Both the position numbers and the translations under genes were made by a program. Source: Hermodice carunculata (Eukaryota > Annelida > Polychaeta > Eunicida > Amphinomidae). Taken from it: DNA of 64,000 nt. The stretch lies in assembly GCA_964020975.1 (NCBI GenBank), contig OZ026618.1, positions 33,258,549 through 33,322,548 of the forward strand, read 5' to 3'. This document shows, one piece after another, positions 33,230 to 45,480 of the stretch. Every line of letters starts with the position of its first letter. The first letter of the stretch is position 1. The notes beneath the pieces are model-generated. The model did no database searches, had not been told where the DNA came from, and saw only the letters and a list, made by a program, of their open reading frames with translations.

Positions 33230-35060
33230 AAATTATCAAACAACTCTTAAGGCCTTTTAGTCCTTAATTTGTTCGCCAGGATGGCGCTTTTTTTTCTTCT
33301 ATTTTTTACGGATTTTTTTGTGTGTTTTCATTATTTGCGACTTCTACTCCAGAATTGTCAATCACATTAAGCTGAAACATGGTGAATACATTCTTTGTAG
33401 AAGGATCAAACAAAGTTGTTCACTAGATTACAAGCCTGTGAATTTCTGATTTTTGACGATTTTGTTTTCAATTTGGCAATTATCGTTTAAGTCACCTGTC
33501 CTATCGGTTACTATATAAGCCAATGGACATTCTAATGCTGATTCACAATTCATAATTCTCTTCTCAAATTCGTCTGCTAGATTGACTTCAAACTTGGTGG
33601 AGATGAATCTTGAGTTCGTTTCTACAAGGTTTGTCCAAATGGTCATGTTCCAGTGATTTTTGTGATATTTTTACGCAAGTTATAAAAAAACGTACTTCTC
33701 TGAAACTGCTTTTTCGATTGCTTTGATATGAGACATGGACAATCCTAGTTCTTAAAATGTTCACCAGGTGGCACTGCGATTTTATTCATTTTTCAAATGA
33801 TTTGCTAACAGTTATAGCAGTTGTTTTATTTCTCCTCTAGAACTGTCACTCAGGTTAAGCTGAAACTTAATGGATATGTTTCTTTGGAAAGAGTCAATCC
33901 AAGTAGTTACCAAGTGGCACTGCTGTGGATTTCTTATTATTGACGATTTTTTTATTTTTTTATTTTTTTGTTCAGTTTGGGTACTTATTGGCAAATGACG
34001 ATTCCTATTGATTACTATGTAAGTCAACGGGCATTCTAATGCGTATTTACAGTTTTGACTTTTCTTCTATTAAGTTTCTTTATGTGGTCACTCTCCAGTG
34101 CTTTTTGGATTTTTTATTTTTATTTTTTTTGGGGGGGGGGGTATCTATAAAAATAAATACTAACGTTTAACATGATAATTTGTTGTAATGGCTATAACTC
34201 GAATAGTTTTGGCGAGATTTGTATCAAATATGGTAGGTATGTACCGTTGATAATTGTGTGCCGATTCCGTGCACGTGGTCATGCTCCGGTAAATTTTGGA
34301 GTTTTTTATAATACTTGATGTTGCACATGTTAGTGTTTTTCCATAGAGGTCAGTCATACTTAGTTTATAGATGACCTTGATCCTATCCCAAGTTTGCAGA
34401 ACCACAAGTGAGATGCATCTCTTGGTCAGCTGAGCATGTTCACACATCCCTCATGTTCAATTATGCAATGACCTGTTACAACATGTTTGTATGGCTAAGA
34501 TCGAGACACTGGTGGGTATTCATGTGTGTATTGTGTCCCTCATCATCACTGAGCACATCCATTCTAGAATTTGCCGGGAAGGTATGTTGAGTAAATTATT
34601 AACTTACTTCAAAGGATCATAGTCCTATGATTTTTGTAATTTATTATCTTTTAGTTCGGGTGAAATGTCAGTGAGCTGAACTCATTGATGGGAACCACGA
34701 TTGTTGTTCGTCCGGCTGTTGTCCATGGTCCATCGTCCATAAAAATCACTGCTTCACCGCAATAAATCGAAAGTAAAACAAATCAAAACAAAACAAAAAG
34801 TACGGAACATATCTAGGATTAGTAGGAATATACCATAGAGAAGTCCCTACCCTGTTTAATCAAATGGTCAAGTTCCGTTGATTTGTTGATTTTGTTATGA
34901 TTTTCTTTTTCCAAAATGTTAGTTTATTTTTACATTTTTGGCCAAATTTTCTAACTTCCTTCTGCAAACCCTTTTTGGCCAATTGGTTTGAAATTGCATA
35001 AGCACACTTCAAGGTACCATTAGGACCGTAACCTAGTTCAGCAGATAGTGCTGAATTCCT
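33230..35060 (+). repeat. Degenerate tandem block of a dispersed repeat family (block 1)
   Basis: Recurring phrases are AGGTGGCACTGCGATTTT or AAGTGGCACTGCTGTGGAT, CAGRTTAAGCTGAAACTT, ATGTAAGTCAACGGGCATTC and CTACAAGGTTTGTCCAAATG with GGTCATGTTCC. They alternate every 250-300 bases and return in the same order at 48.3-49.8 and 52.4-53.1 kb, always on the plus strand. T-runs and a G-run (34130-34141) lie inside. The part after 34460 is more divergent. No protein coding; the 70-95-codon minus-strand frames are shadows. Confidence 0.75.
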
Positions 35061-36350
35061 TTCTGTTTTGCCATGGATATTTCTTTATTTAAAACGTTGT
35101 TACTTCTTCACCATAATACAAGCATTGGAACATTCATGATAGTGCTGAAGAAATTATTATCTGAGAACAGTTCGTTCAGGTTAACAAACATGATTGCATG
35201 TCTGAAAAACATTTGAGGCCATGGGTTGTTAAATTTGGGATTTTGTGTGAGTCTTTCTTTGTGTATGTTTTTCTGTACATGTGGTCCATAGCCGCATCAG
35301 TGGTTTACCATGATTTAAGCTATCGGAGCTAAATAGGGACAAGTGTCAAAGAATGAACAAGTTGGCACGGAATTTTTCTTGCATAAAGAGCAAAAAAGAC
35401 ACACATTTACATTGGATACACTTTATTATTATTGATGAATAATCTTTGCTCTTTTAAAACTATTCATGGGGCTTGGTTTTTAGCCTATGCAAATAACACC
35501 AGTATGGCCCGTACCTCTGCAGCCAATATGTGTTGTGTGCTTGTTCGGGAAAGACCGCTCTAACTGCCATCAACTTCCATGGTGCAAAGCGGAAAAAAAA
35601 CTCATTATCTTATTGGGATATAGATGTATGTATCGTGTTGAATATAAACTTTACATGGGTGTTTTTTGTGAAATAGATTTGTGTAAGTGGGAGCTTTGGG
35701 CTTTGAAGGATTTGATGTTAGTATGGAGATGGTTGGGAAAGGTGCAAAGGATGAACCAATTGCAACAGAGATAGCTTGAACACAGCGGAATCTAAGGCTC
35801 TTTTGATTTTAATAACAGTTGGAATAAAAAGGATTTCCTGACACGCAACACATTTGTGGCCCTGTAATATCAAACTTCCACATAATATATGAATTTGTGG
35901 TACATTAAGTATCATTAGCTTTACTTTTCTGATATTTAATTTTATGTCCTTTGATAAACTGCTTGATAATCTTAAATATGTCATGGTCACTCAAAATATT
36001 TTAAACAATTGGCGCTATGCACATTTCCTGTACGTTTTGTATTGCCGTCTCAATTTACTATTACAGTCATGAATTCAGCAATTGAATGCTTTTAATACCT
36101 ATAATATGAATGAGTGGATACCACCAGCGAACCACAAAAAAGTCTTGTCATGTGTACCTCAATGACATTAAGAACGTATGCCCAGGGCAATTTAATTATG
36201 CAATATCAGACTTTCACATATAATACGCACAGGGTACCATGTGCCGTACATCAGCAAACGTTTGCTTCGCTCACTCCTTCTGCCACATGGCACCTTAGTG
36301 TTTCTTGACATGTTTCATGTCCCATAGAACTCATATTATAATCCATATTT
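35061..36350. other. Stretch without a recognisable gene
   Basis: Only short frames (up to 95 codons) without motifs were seen. Confidence 0.4.
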
Positions 36351-36359
36351 ACATTATGG

Positions 36360-37060
36360 GATATGTGTATCATCTCTGTACTAGATTTGGGCAGAATCAA
36401 TTCAGGCACTTTGAAGACCTTTAAGCAATAAAGTCAAACTGACTGCAATTATCTCACAATAACAACACTATATAGTCCATCCAAGCGTTGTTATATCTAG
36501 AGACTTCAAAACAAGTGATAGTCACAATAACCACATAATAGGCCATAAAGACATGAAAATTATGGTGGCCAATATCTGTTCTATTAAAAGACCTCTGAAC
36601 CAATCTTAGAGGACTGAGGTACTTCAAAGATATTGCAGTAACATAGGTCATATTGACCGCAAACATGCCACAGTAGCACTGGAGTAAGTTGCAGTAGCCA
36701 CACAATTTGTCACATTGACCTGAAAACCTTAAAACCCAATCTTCCTTCCATAATGCATATCTGTACCAAATTAAGGAAGAATCCATCTAAGCGTCTTTAA
36801 AATATTGTGGTCGCAAAGTTGAATTGATAGTAACTGGTCAGAGTAAGAACAAAATAAGTCACAGTGACCAGGAAATCTAATCAATTATTTTTCAAGAATG
36901 CATATATGTACCACAGTTGACACAAATCCATCCAGGTACTTTGAAGATATTGTAGCATCAGTCAAATGCAGGTGTACAGGTCCACTGAATAAGTCTCCGT
37001 GAAGCTGAAATTGGATGTATAGGCGAACGTTGAGCTGATGAATGTTGGCCTCTGGTGCAG
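36360..37060. repeat. Degenerate tandem repeat, about 130-150-bp unit
   Basis: Units share GGCACTTTGAAGA or GGTACTTTGAAGATATTG, a phrase like CTGTACCAAATTAAGGAAGA or CTAGATTTGGGCAGAATC, and GGTCATATTGACCGC or GTCACAGTGACCAGG. They recur near 36380, 36600, 36760 and 36910 with heavy divergence. The 110-codon minus-strand frame is a by-product. Confidence 0.55.
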
Positions 37061-37489
37061 GCAAATACAGCATGGTAAAGATGATGCTTTGAAATGTCAA
37101 ATCCACTGATTCATTTAAATTTCAGTTGAAATATGTCCCTCAGAGTTTAAAGATGGTATATAATTTACGTGAGCATCCGCAATATTAATAGCCCAAAGCG
37201 TCTGGACCGCACAATACACATGCACAGGTTAATCGTTCCCCCACATTCTGCTTATCAGATTGCTATCAAATAATGCCATTACCCCAAAGATGATGGATCC
37301 GGCTAAGATAGCCACAGTAAACTCTACTTTAGTGTAGCCTGCTTGGATATAGGGCTTGCCTATAGCGGGTCGGAGGATGAATATATGCCTGGAATCGCCA
37401 TGACTGCCACGGCGAGGCCCTTGAAAGTCGAAATAACAGGAGTCATCTATAAATACGTTAATTACCGTGTCAAACCTACTAAATTTGGC

Positions 37490-37490
<1 letters not shown>
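37061..37490. other. Unassigned stretch before the compound AT/GT microsatellite
   Basis: The stretch GTGGATCC-like to TGTATATA (37250-37490) includes frames with [18 protein letters not shown] on plus and [18 protein letters not shown] on minus. Both are short and unassigned; the second is hydrophobic enough for a membrane helix, but no gene context was found. Confidence 0.25.
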
Positions 37491-37491
<1 letters not shown>

Positions 37492-37542
<51 letters not shown>

Positions 37543-37626
37543 CACGTATATATACATGTATATATACGTATATATACATATGTATATATATATATATATG
37601 TATATATATGTATGTATATATATATG

Positions 37627-37702
<76 letters not shown>
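37492..37702. repeat. Compound (TA)n with interspersed GTATA/ACGTA steps
   Basis: About 210 bases of TA dinucleotides interrupted by TG and CG at irregular steps. All overlapping long YIYI/YVYI frames are artefacts. Confidence 0.95.
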
Positions 37703-37703
<1 letters not shown>

Positions 37704-38039
37704 TTCCTGCAGGGAATCAAAATTAAATACAAGCCAGAATGAACAAGTACATGTGCAAAATCTCAGCAAGGAATACAGCGGCTCAGAAGGGGAACCTGGC
37801 AACCACATAAAATACGCATAATTGGAAGGTGCACATGTGCCAACTGAGAAAGGTTTGCTCTTTAGGAACTCTCACAATTTTAACATCTTTTTACTGGGTA
37901 TGATTTGTAATCGATACCTGATGTGCGAGAATTTGAGTTTTCATGTGTATGGATATTATGTAAAGACGATTTTTTGACGTTTGAGCTAAGGGGGGATGAT
38001 TTGAAGGGATATACGTCAGAGTCTTCTTTGTTTGAAACT

Positions 38040-39396
38040 GTGGCCAAAGAATTTGTATTAAGTCATGAATGGTCAAAATGGACAAGATGTTGGTGATATT
38101 GCCACTTCAAATAGCAAGTCTGGTTGAAATACATGAGCTATCAAGAGACCTCGAGATTCGCCTACTCATACTGGTGAAACACATCCATGAGAACGTACAA
38201 GAACTGAACATTTATCCCCAGACGCTTTCTTGGACATACTGAGTGACCCTACGATCGTTGCGGTCTTACAACTATAGTGGCAAACGCTTTAATTCTTGCC
38301 CAAAAGAAGATCGATGATCTTAATTCAAAGGTCCATAACCAAGAGACTCTTATTTTGGAGCAAATTGAAGGGATCAAATGTATTTCTAGCCGAGGAACTA
38401 AACAAATACGAGAACAAACTTGCGTACCTTGCCTGTCAGCTAAAAAAGGACCAGTTCATTGTGGACACTTTTTCAACGGATGGCAAAGTCATGATCGAGA
38501 CTCGGTCTACACCTGATGATCAAACGCTAAAAACCTTCGAAATGAAGTGCCTGGACGATTTAGAGAAATTTAGATGTCCTACTTCAACAAAGCCACCAAG
38601 CGTACAAATATCATTATTGTAAACATCTAATCTTTCTAGACTCTAACCATGGTTACTCGGACTAGCCTGTATTACTCACAATTTTGCATTGTTTGTAAGT
38701 AGTTGCTCGATTTTTTATTGCCTACAGGTTTACTTTTCACTGCAATGCTGTTGCATTACACTTTTTTGGCACTGTTTCAGTTACACGGATCAGCAGACTT
38801 GAATCATAACATATTTGGGTGCCTGCACTTTATTAGCAGTCTAGCATCGCAAGCACATATTATAATCTTGCCATTTGTTTTGTTTTTCATATTAACTGCT
38901 ATGACAGACACCAGTTAAAATTTTCTTTCATTTTTCAGCCGTACGCGATTTTTGTTATTTTACATATTAAACTTCGCAGCGGAGACTTTTGCAACTTGTT
39001 ACTTGTCCATTTGTATAATTTGTAAATTGAGAATCGTTAAAATACCCTTGCTATGTGTCGGTAGTGGATGATGAACAAGATAAAACACAGTTACTTTCTT
39101 GCATCTTTGGAATCCCCTTCAAATGTGTACTAATGCACCTAGCTGTTTCTATGATCAAGTTGACACCATATTCGTGTTCTCGCTGCAGAAATGTTTTGTA
39201 ACTCCACCTTTAACTTTTTGTGAAAAAATTCAAAAGTACAGCATGGCGACAATATGCACTTTTATGCTTATATTTGCTTGACATTACTTCTATCTGAACA
39301 ATCATTTATGTATATCTCTGGTATATTCCTTTTGTGTGATATATTAATGGCTATATCGGGAGATATCGATACAAATCCCGGCCACGGTGTTAAAAT
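38040..39396 (+). pseudogene. ORF1-like coiled coil and 5' part of a CR1/Jockey LINE
   Basis: At 38265-38610, in two frames, there is a heptad-rich protein (NALILAQKKIDDLNSKVHNQ, then AEELNKYENKLAYLACQLKK) that looks like a LINE ORF1 coiled coil. At 39341-39390 a frame reads MAISGDIDTNPGHGVKIC, preceded by a hydrophobic stretch. GDIxTNPG matches the 2A-like ribosome-skipping motif that opens ORF2 of several CR1-type elements, but the final Pro of NPGP is His here. One base of frame shift separates it from the endonuclease that follows. Assignment of the coiled coil to the same element is by order only. Confidence 0.5.
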
Positions 39397-42340
39397 ATGT
39401 TGAATTTTATTCATTTAAACTTTAAAATTCCAACTGAAAATAACAAAATAGACGAGCTTGAGTCTCTGTGTATTCACAACAATGTAACTTGTCTTAATGA
39501 AACCAAGCTAGATAACTCAGTAAGAGACGTTGACTTTGAAATGCACGGATTTTCCAATCTTTTTAGGTGTGACCATACCAGGCATTGCGGTGGTGTTGCG
39601 ATTTAAATTTCTGGTCAGGTAGTTGGTAAGCAGAGGCTTTATCTCAGCCGAGCTAATGTGGAATCTCTGATCATTGAAACTACTATAAAAAGTGCAAGAT
39701 TTTCATAGGTACCGTTTACAGACCGCCAGGTCAAAATTTAATTGAATCCAGAGACTTTCTAAATTCTGTTTAAGATATTATAGCGAAGTTAATTTGTGAA
39801 TTGTCTCCTTCTTTAATTATAACAGAACACTACAATTTACATACTCCTTCCTGGAACGATGTTACTTTTATTACAGGGTTTAATGGGGAGTTTTTTTCAA
39901 ACTTGTAGCAGATTTAATTCACGACAACTGGTTATTGAGCCCACCAGTGGCAGATCTGTTTTCGATCTTGTTTTTTATAATCAATGACTCTGTAAATAGC
40001 ACTGTACGTAATATTCAGCACATAGCTGGCTGCATGCGTTCATGAGTGTCTCCTTTTGGCAACCAATGTCCAGCTCGGTAAGAACACTGCTTTTTTTAAA
40101 AGTCACATGTATATGGGATAATTCCAAGGTAGATGGTGACAAAATACATGAAAAATTATCATCTGCTGCCTACGATGCCATATTCATTAATGATGATGTA
40201 AATGATATCTGTAATAACTTGACCACTTTTTGAGTGAAGTTTCTAATAAATGAATACCCCACAAGGAGGTCACAATAAGACCTCGTGACAAACCCTTCAT
40301 GACTGGTCAACTGAGACATCATAGGAATGTCAGAGATAGTGCATACCGAAAAGCTAAAAGAACGATGATGGTGATGATGACGAGTGCAGATACCTTCCTT
40401 TAAGGAATAATTTTGTATCCATAGCAAGTAAAACTGCACGAGATTATTCTGCAAAAGTGTATGATATCCCAAGTAATAAAAATACCGAAAAGAAAAAACT
40501 TAAAAAAAAACCCAGAATGATGGTTAACACTGAAACGGGTTTGCGGCTGGAACACCATCCTAAGAAATAAAAATACCGAAACAAAAAAAATATGGTTAAC
40601 ACTGAAACAGGTTTGTGGTTGGATAACCAAAAGACCGTTATCGTCCATTATTGAAAATGAAGCCGTTCTTTTAGATCCTGTGGAGAAAGCCAATGTTCTT
40701 AATACGTAATTTGCATCTCAGTGTGTACATGATGACCTGTCTTAACCTCTTCCAGGTGTTACCGTTAAAACTGATCTAAAGCTCCAGAGTATGGTAATTA
40801 ATGAACAAGAAGTATTAAGTTATATAAATTGAAGGTGAGCAAAACAGGTGGACCATACAAGCTTGCGATCAAAGTTTTGCGCGTTTTACCTCCTTATATT
40901 TATGTTCCAGTCACTTAGCTGTTTAATTTATCGTTAATTTCTGCTATTTTGCCTGATCTATAGAAAGAATCTAATGATACTGCCGATTAAAGAGTGAGGA
41001 CCCCACTGTTGTAAAAACTGTATACCAGTTTCCCGACTACATGTATGTTCTTTATCCGAAGTTTTTTTAGGCATGTGTGTTCAAAGGACTGTACAGATTT
41101 CTCAAAGACAACAACTTATTAACACATCACAACTCTGGGTTTAAAAAACTTAATAGAACCGTTTACCAATTGGTCAATATTGTTCATGACCTTAGCCAGG
41201 CCCCAGTAAAGTAAAAATAAAGAAGTCAGAATGATATTCCTAGATGTTTATAGAGCTTTTGATAGAGTGTGACATTGGGGTCTATTTCTTAAACTGCCAG
41301 AACATGGAGTTGGTGAGCCTTTTTCTTACCATGGATTAAATCTTACTGAAGTTTCAGAAGACAGAGAGTTGTAATGGAAGGTAGTTTTCATCGTTGGGAG
41401 AATGTTAAATCTGGTGTTCCTCAAAGCAGAGTACTTAGTCCTTTATACGTTTTAGTATTTATTAGTGATTTGGTTGACAATTAAACATGCAACGTCTATT
41501 TGTTTGCTGATGACACTTCATTATTACAAATAGTAGAAACGCAAGAAGAAACAACTTTCGTCTTAATCATAATTTAGGTATTGCAAAAGACGGTGGTAAA
41601 AAATGGAAAGTGTATTTTAACCCCATCAAAACAGAAAAAAAAAGATAGTTTCTGCCAAACAGAAAAATCCTGATAATGGAATGTTGGTTTTTATGGATAA
41701 ACATGTGTACCAAATTAAAATACACAAACATCAAGGCGGCATTCTGGCTGAAAATTTATCCTTAGAGAACCACATCGAATATATTTGTAATAAAGCAGTT
41801 TGGCGTTTAGCACGTATAAGATCATGCAGGCATTTACTGCCATGTAATGCACTCTGAAGTTTCAACGTGTCATTCATTCGACCAATCCTAGAATATGCAG
41901 CTTATGTATTTGATGGAAGTTCTAAGAGATGTAAATCTTTGCTTGAATCAGTGCAATGTAAACCTGCTATTTACGTTTCAGGCGTAATGAAAATTACCAG
42001 CACATCCAACAAAGTACTTCAATGTCTTGGTTGGTCAAGCTTGGAAAACAGACGCAAGTGCCATAGAATTAGTTCTGTACTACAAAATTGGTCGTAACTT
42101 GTGCCCTCAGCATCTCCAAGCTTTAATCCCGAGACCTAACATGACGTAAGCTGCTTACCTTTTGCTTATTACTAACGACCGGTCACTGATCTCAGCCCGC
42201 GCCTCCTAATTTTGGAACACACTTGTACCTTCTACCACTAGGATAAAGAATAACTTGCCATTAATTTTTGGGAATGCTCCCTCGTTGCACGTCTTCAAAA
42301 CAGTGTTTACTTTCCTGCCAGGGTTGATCACCTACCACAT
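39397..42340 (+). mobile_element. CR1/Jockey-type LINE ORF2 fossil
   Basis: The endonuclease begins MLNFIHLNFKIPTENNKIDE, with CLNETKLDNSVRDVDFEMHG and HCGGVAI. Reverse transcriptase pieces follow: LKDNNLLTHHNSGFKKLNRT (41090 on), FLDVYRAFDRV-like residues at 41240, GVPQSRVLSPLYVLVFISDL (41415 on) and YLFADDTSLL (41500). The C-terminal region has RPILEYAAYVFDGSSKRCKS (41879 on) and WNTLVPSTTRIKNNLP with FGNAPSLHVFKT (about 42215-42310). The domain order is complete, but the frame is interrupted many times by stops and shifts. The catalytic FADD is kept. Confidence 0.8.
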
Positions 42341-43350
42341 AGACCCATAACACTAAATACAGTAAATGCATTGTTAAATCGTTTACGATTAAACTTTAGC
42401 ACTTTAAAGCACATTTGTATTCACGTTGCCTATGCTGCAGTGTCCACTGTTTACAACATCTAGACAGATACTCATGGTGGGCGTATCAGACATCCTGCAA
42501 AGTTGTTTTCTTGACACTAACTTAGACAGTTGAAACAAATATTACAAAGTTCACTTATTACTTAATGGTAGTCCACCTGCCTCTCACATCTGTTATTGTT
42601 TAATAATGGAGGCAACAGCCTATTATACAGTAAATTCTTGGCGCTTTTCCGGGTTTTCAAACACTGATGATACGGACGTTACTTGAATTAATGAATGTTA
42701 TGTTTTTGTGCCTCCCTTCAAATACTTAAAATATTTACACACACAAAGGAAGTATTCAACATGGTTTCTACTGAATTCCTATCATTTTAATTATTCTTGT
42801 TAATCTTTTTTTGCATATATGTTCATTGATTATATTGAATTATTTTGTATTTGTGATGTCAGTTGTAGTTACCTGAGGAGAGAAATTAACGTTAGCCTAT
42901 GGCTACTTTTTCGATCCTCGTTAAAGAAGTAAAGAATATTATTTTTACACAGATCATTGCACTTTGCAGCATTGACGTTGCGAAAAGCCTTGCGACAGTG
43001 CGTGTTTTTGCCAGAGTTGTGGACATTGTGAAATAGATTATGTTTCTGGGAAAACTTAGCAATAAGCAATATAAATGTCCTTAACTTCGTCACGAACATA
43101 TTTTAATAAAAACAATGAACATAGCAGTGTTAAGGAAAGACTAGGCTACTGATGGCCCCTCACATAAGATACTAGTCGAACCTCCCGTGCTGGGCTCATG
43201 CTGGTCCAGGTCAATTATCCTGTCCCCTTATTACATCACAGCGTGTTTACAGCAATGCATCTTGGGGAATACCGGAGTCAAACTCAGTTCAGACTCACAG
43301 AGGAGTGATGCGTAAGATGCAGTGTTGACTCTTGGTGGTGTAATACACAT
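42341..43350. other. Stretch without a recognisable gene
   Basis: Short frames only. The part after 43140 is less AT-rich and may be a promoter for the THAP-like exon that follows. Confidence 0.35.
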
Positions 43351-43533
43351 ATGTTAATTCCGATCAGAGAAAGTCAGAAAATGCCGCCCGTTAACAGGCG
43401 CGTACCAACGTGCACAAGTTCTAAGAAGAAGATACCTGGACTCAGCTTTTACCAGTTGGCTCCAGACAAAACAGAGAGGAAAACCTGGATCAAACCGACC
43501 AGAAATTATATCCATAATTCCGCTCATACCTAA
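43351..43533 (+). CDS. THAP-domain-like fragment
   Basis: A 60-codon frame with MPPVNRRVPTCTSSKKKIPG (from 43381) and LSFYQLAPDKTERKTWIKPT. It resembles the first half of a THAP zinc finger: a Cys, a basic Ser/Lys stretch, G-x-S-F-Y/H-x-x-P, then R--W--. The second Cys of the first pair is not in the expected place, and the AVPTIF-like end and C-x2-H ligands would have to come from a later exon. No good donor was found before the stop at 43533, so it may be a decayed copy. Upstream DNA is locally less AT-rich. Confidence 0.35.
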   Translation: MLIPIRESQKMPPVNRRVPTCTSSKKKIPGLSFYQLAPDKTERKTWIKPTRNYIHNSAHT

Positions 43534-43714
43534 CCGGTAGCACTTATGACGTGCACGGCTATTTATATATCACCAGTGACACATATTTATAGGTCAGTTT
43601 GCCTAAGCACGAAATTTTAATGAATTGCATGGCAGAGCGAGAAAACAGAAAACTAAACGAGCAATGTTAGTCTAGAGTAGATTTATCCAAGCCACACCAT
43701 ATAAATAACAATGC

Positions 43715-43800
43715 AGCACTACTGGCAGTGTAGTGGTAGAGCGTGTGTCTTGGAAACAGGAGGTAGTGAGTTTGAATCTAGTGGTCGTCCTTTTTTTCCA
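43715..43800 (+). mobile_element. tRNA-derived SINE head
   Basis: GTGTAGTGGTAGAGCGTGTG resembles a pol III A box. Some 35 bases later GAGTTTGAATCTAGTGG resembles a B box (GGTTCGAATCC) with two or three differences. The acceptor and T stems do not close well, so it is not a working tRNA gene. It is followed by a T-rich segment and a long (TA)n tract. Confidence 0.5.
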
Positions 43801-43841
43801 TTAAAACTGCCAATATTTCTTTTTTCTCAATCTCAGGGTTT

Positions 43842-43882
43842 ATATATATATATGTATATATATATATACATATATGTATACA

Positions 43883-43962
<80 letters not shown>
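43842..43962. repeat. (TA)n microsatellite after the SINE head
   Basis: About 120 bases of TA with a few TG and CA steps. A shorter (TA)n lies at 44188-44208. Confidence 0.95.
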
Positions 43963-43963
<1 letters not shown>

Positions 43964-44517
43964 CTGATTCTAACATTAACCAAAATTTTAACATCAATCA
44001 TTAATGTGTAAACATAATTTTGGGCACCCATAAAGCCATGGTGGTTTATTCTAAGCACAGGTTAGCTAAGTTTTATTTATCTGTTATTGTTTCCTAATTA
44101 TCAATTTCCCATTTCAATTTTAAATGTATACTAAATGTGACAATAAAAGATACTGAAATACTGAATAAAGTAAGTATTTATTACAATATATATATATATA
44201 TATATATCCGCTTGTATTTTTAAAGCACTCTGAACATATATGTGTATATAAACAACTTATGATAGCAAACCCTTCTGATCTTTGGAATTATCAAATAGAG
44301 ACAGGTTACTTTTTAATGAATATTTTTATTCTGGACATAGGAAAGCTACTTTAATCATTTTTTACATGACCAGAAATCAGTGACCACTACCTATATCTGG
44401 AGACAACACATTTTGTCAAACGTTGAAGAAGTCTCTACATATTTAACAATGTGCGAATATTCATTATCCAATTCGAACGTTTTTGACGAAATTACAAAAT
44501 TTAGTGTGCCCTGGCCA

Positions 44518-44554
44518 ATCTATCTATCTTTCTATCTATCTATCTATCTATCTT

Positions 44555-44652
<98 letters not shown>

Positions 44653-44732
44653 GGTCTGTCTGTCCGTCCGTCCGTCCATCCATCAATCCATCCATCTATC
44701 CATCTATCTATATATCTATCTATCTGTTTGTA
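44518..44732. repeat. (TATC)n-(TGTC)n-(CGTC)n tetranucleotide block
   Basis: TATC units change to TGTC, CGTC and CATC units and back over about 210 bases. The SIYL/SVCL frames are artefacts. Confidence 0.97.
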
Positions 44733-45039
44733 TTGAATGACGGTTCTCCAACTTTTGTTCCAATACCATTAAAAGCACTGTTATCCAATGGTGCTCACAC
44801 TTTTTTCGCAAATGACCGACCTTCAATTTTTATTCCTCATTCCATATCCAAGTTAAACAAAACTGAACTTCATTTTGCATTCAAATGAGACAAAATCGTT
44901 TTGACGAATTATGAGTTAATGACAATAAAATAAAACAATTTTTGAAAACCTGCCTTCGGGACGGTTAAACAAAACTAGGTCCCAAAGTTTCTTTTGCAAT
45001 ATTTATCTCTTCCTCTCACCCATTACATTGTTTGGCTAC

Positions 45040-45112
45040 GCAAATGTAAGCTATTCACTCTTTCGAATGTAAGCTATCCACTCTAACCATAGCGCCACAG
45101 TGGTTCCTGACA
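45040..45112 (-). mobile_element. Possible tRNA-derived SINE head, minus strand
   Basis: On the minus strand, CACTGTGGCGCTATGGTTAG with AGTGGATAGCTTACATTCG resembles an A-box region of a tRNA-like promoter. The word ATGTAAGCTATYCACTC is repeated twice within 35 bases. No clear B box was found, so this is tentative. Confidence 0.3.
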
Positions 45113-45284
45113 CTATCGGTCAGTTGACAGATAATTGAACGTGGTGCTATAATCGCTGCTGTACCACAGAGCTGAGAAGATCATGTAATTACTCTGAAAA
45201 TTCAGTTAACATTGATAACAATATACATATCCGTTTTTCAACACTTTAGATTTATATTGACTAAAGAGAATGTGGGATGCAAGT

Positions 45285-45480
<196 letters not shown>

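Noticed and set aside
43715-43800. Functional tRNA gene
   Set aside because: Boxes are recognisable but the acceptor and T stems do not pair, so it is called a SINE head instead.
44380-44740. SIYL/SVCL-rich frames up to 118 codons
   Set aside because: Products of the TATC/TGTC tetranucleotide block.
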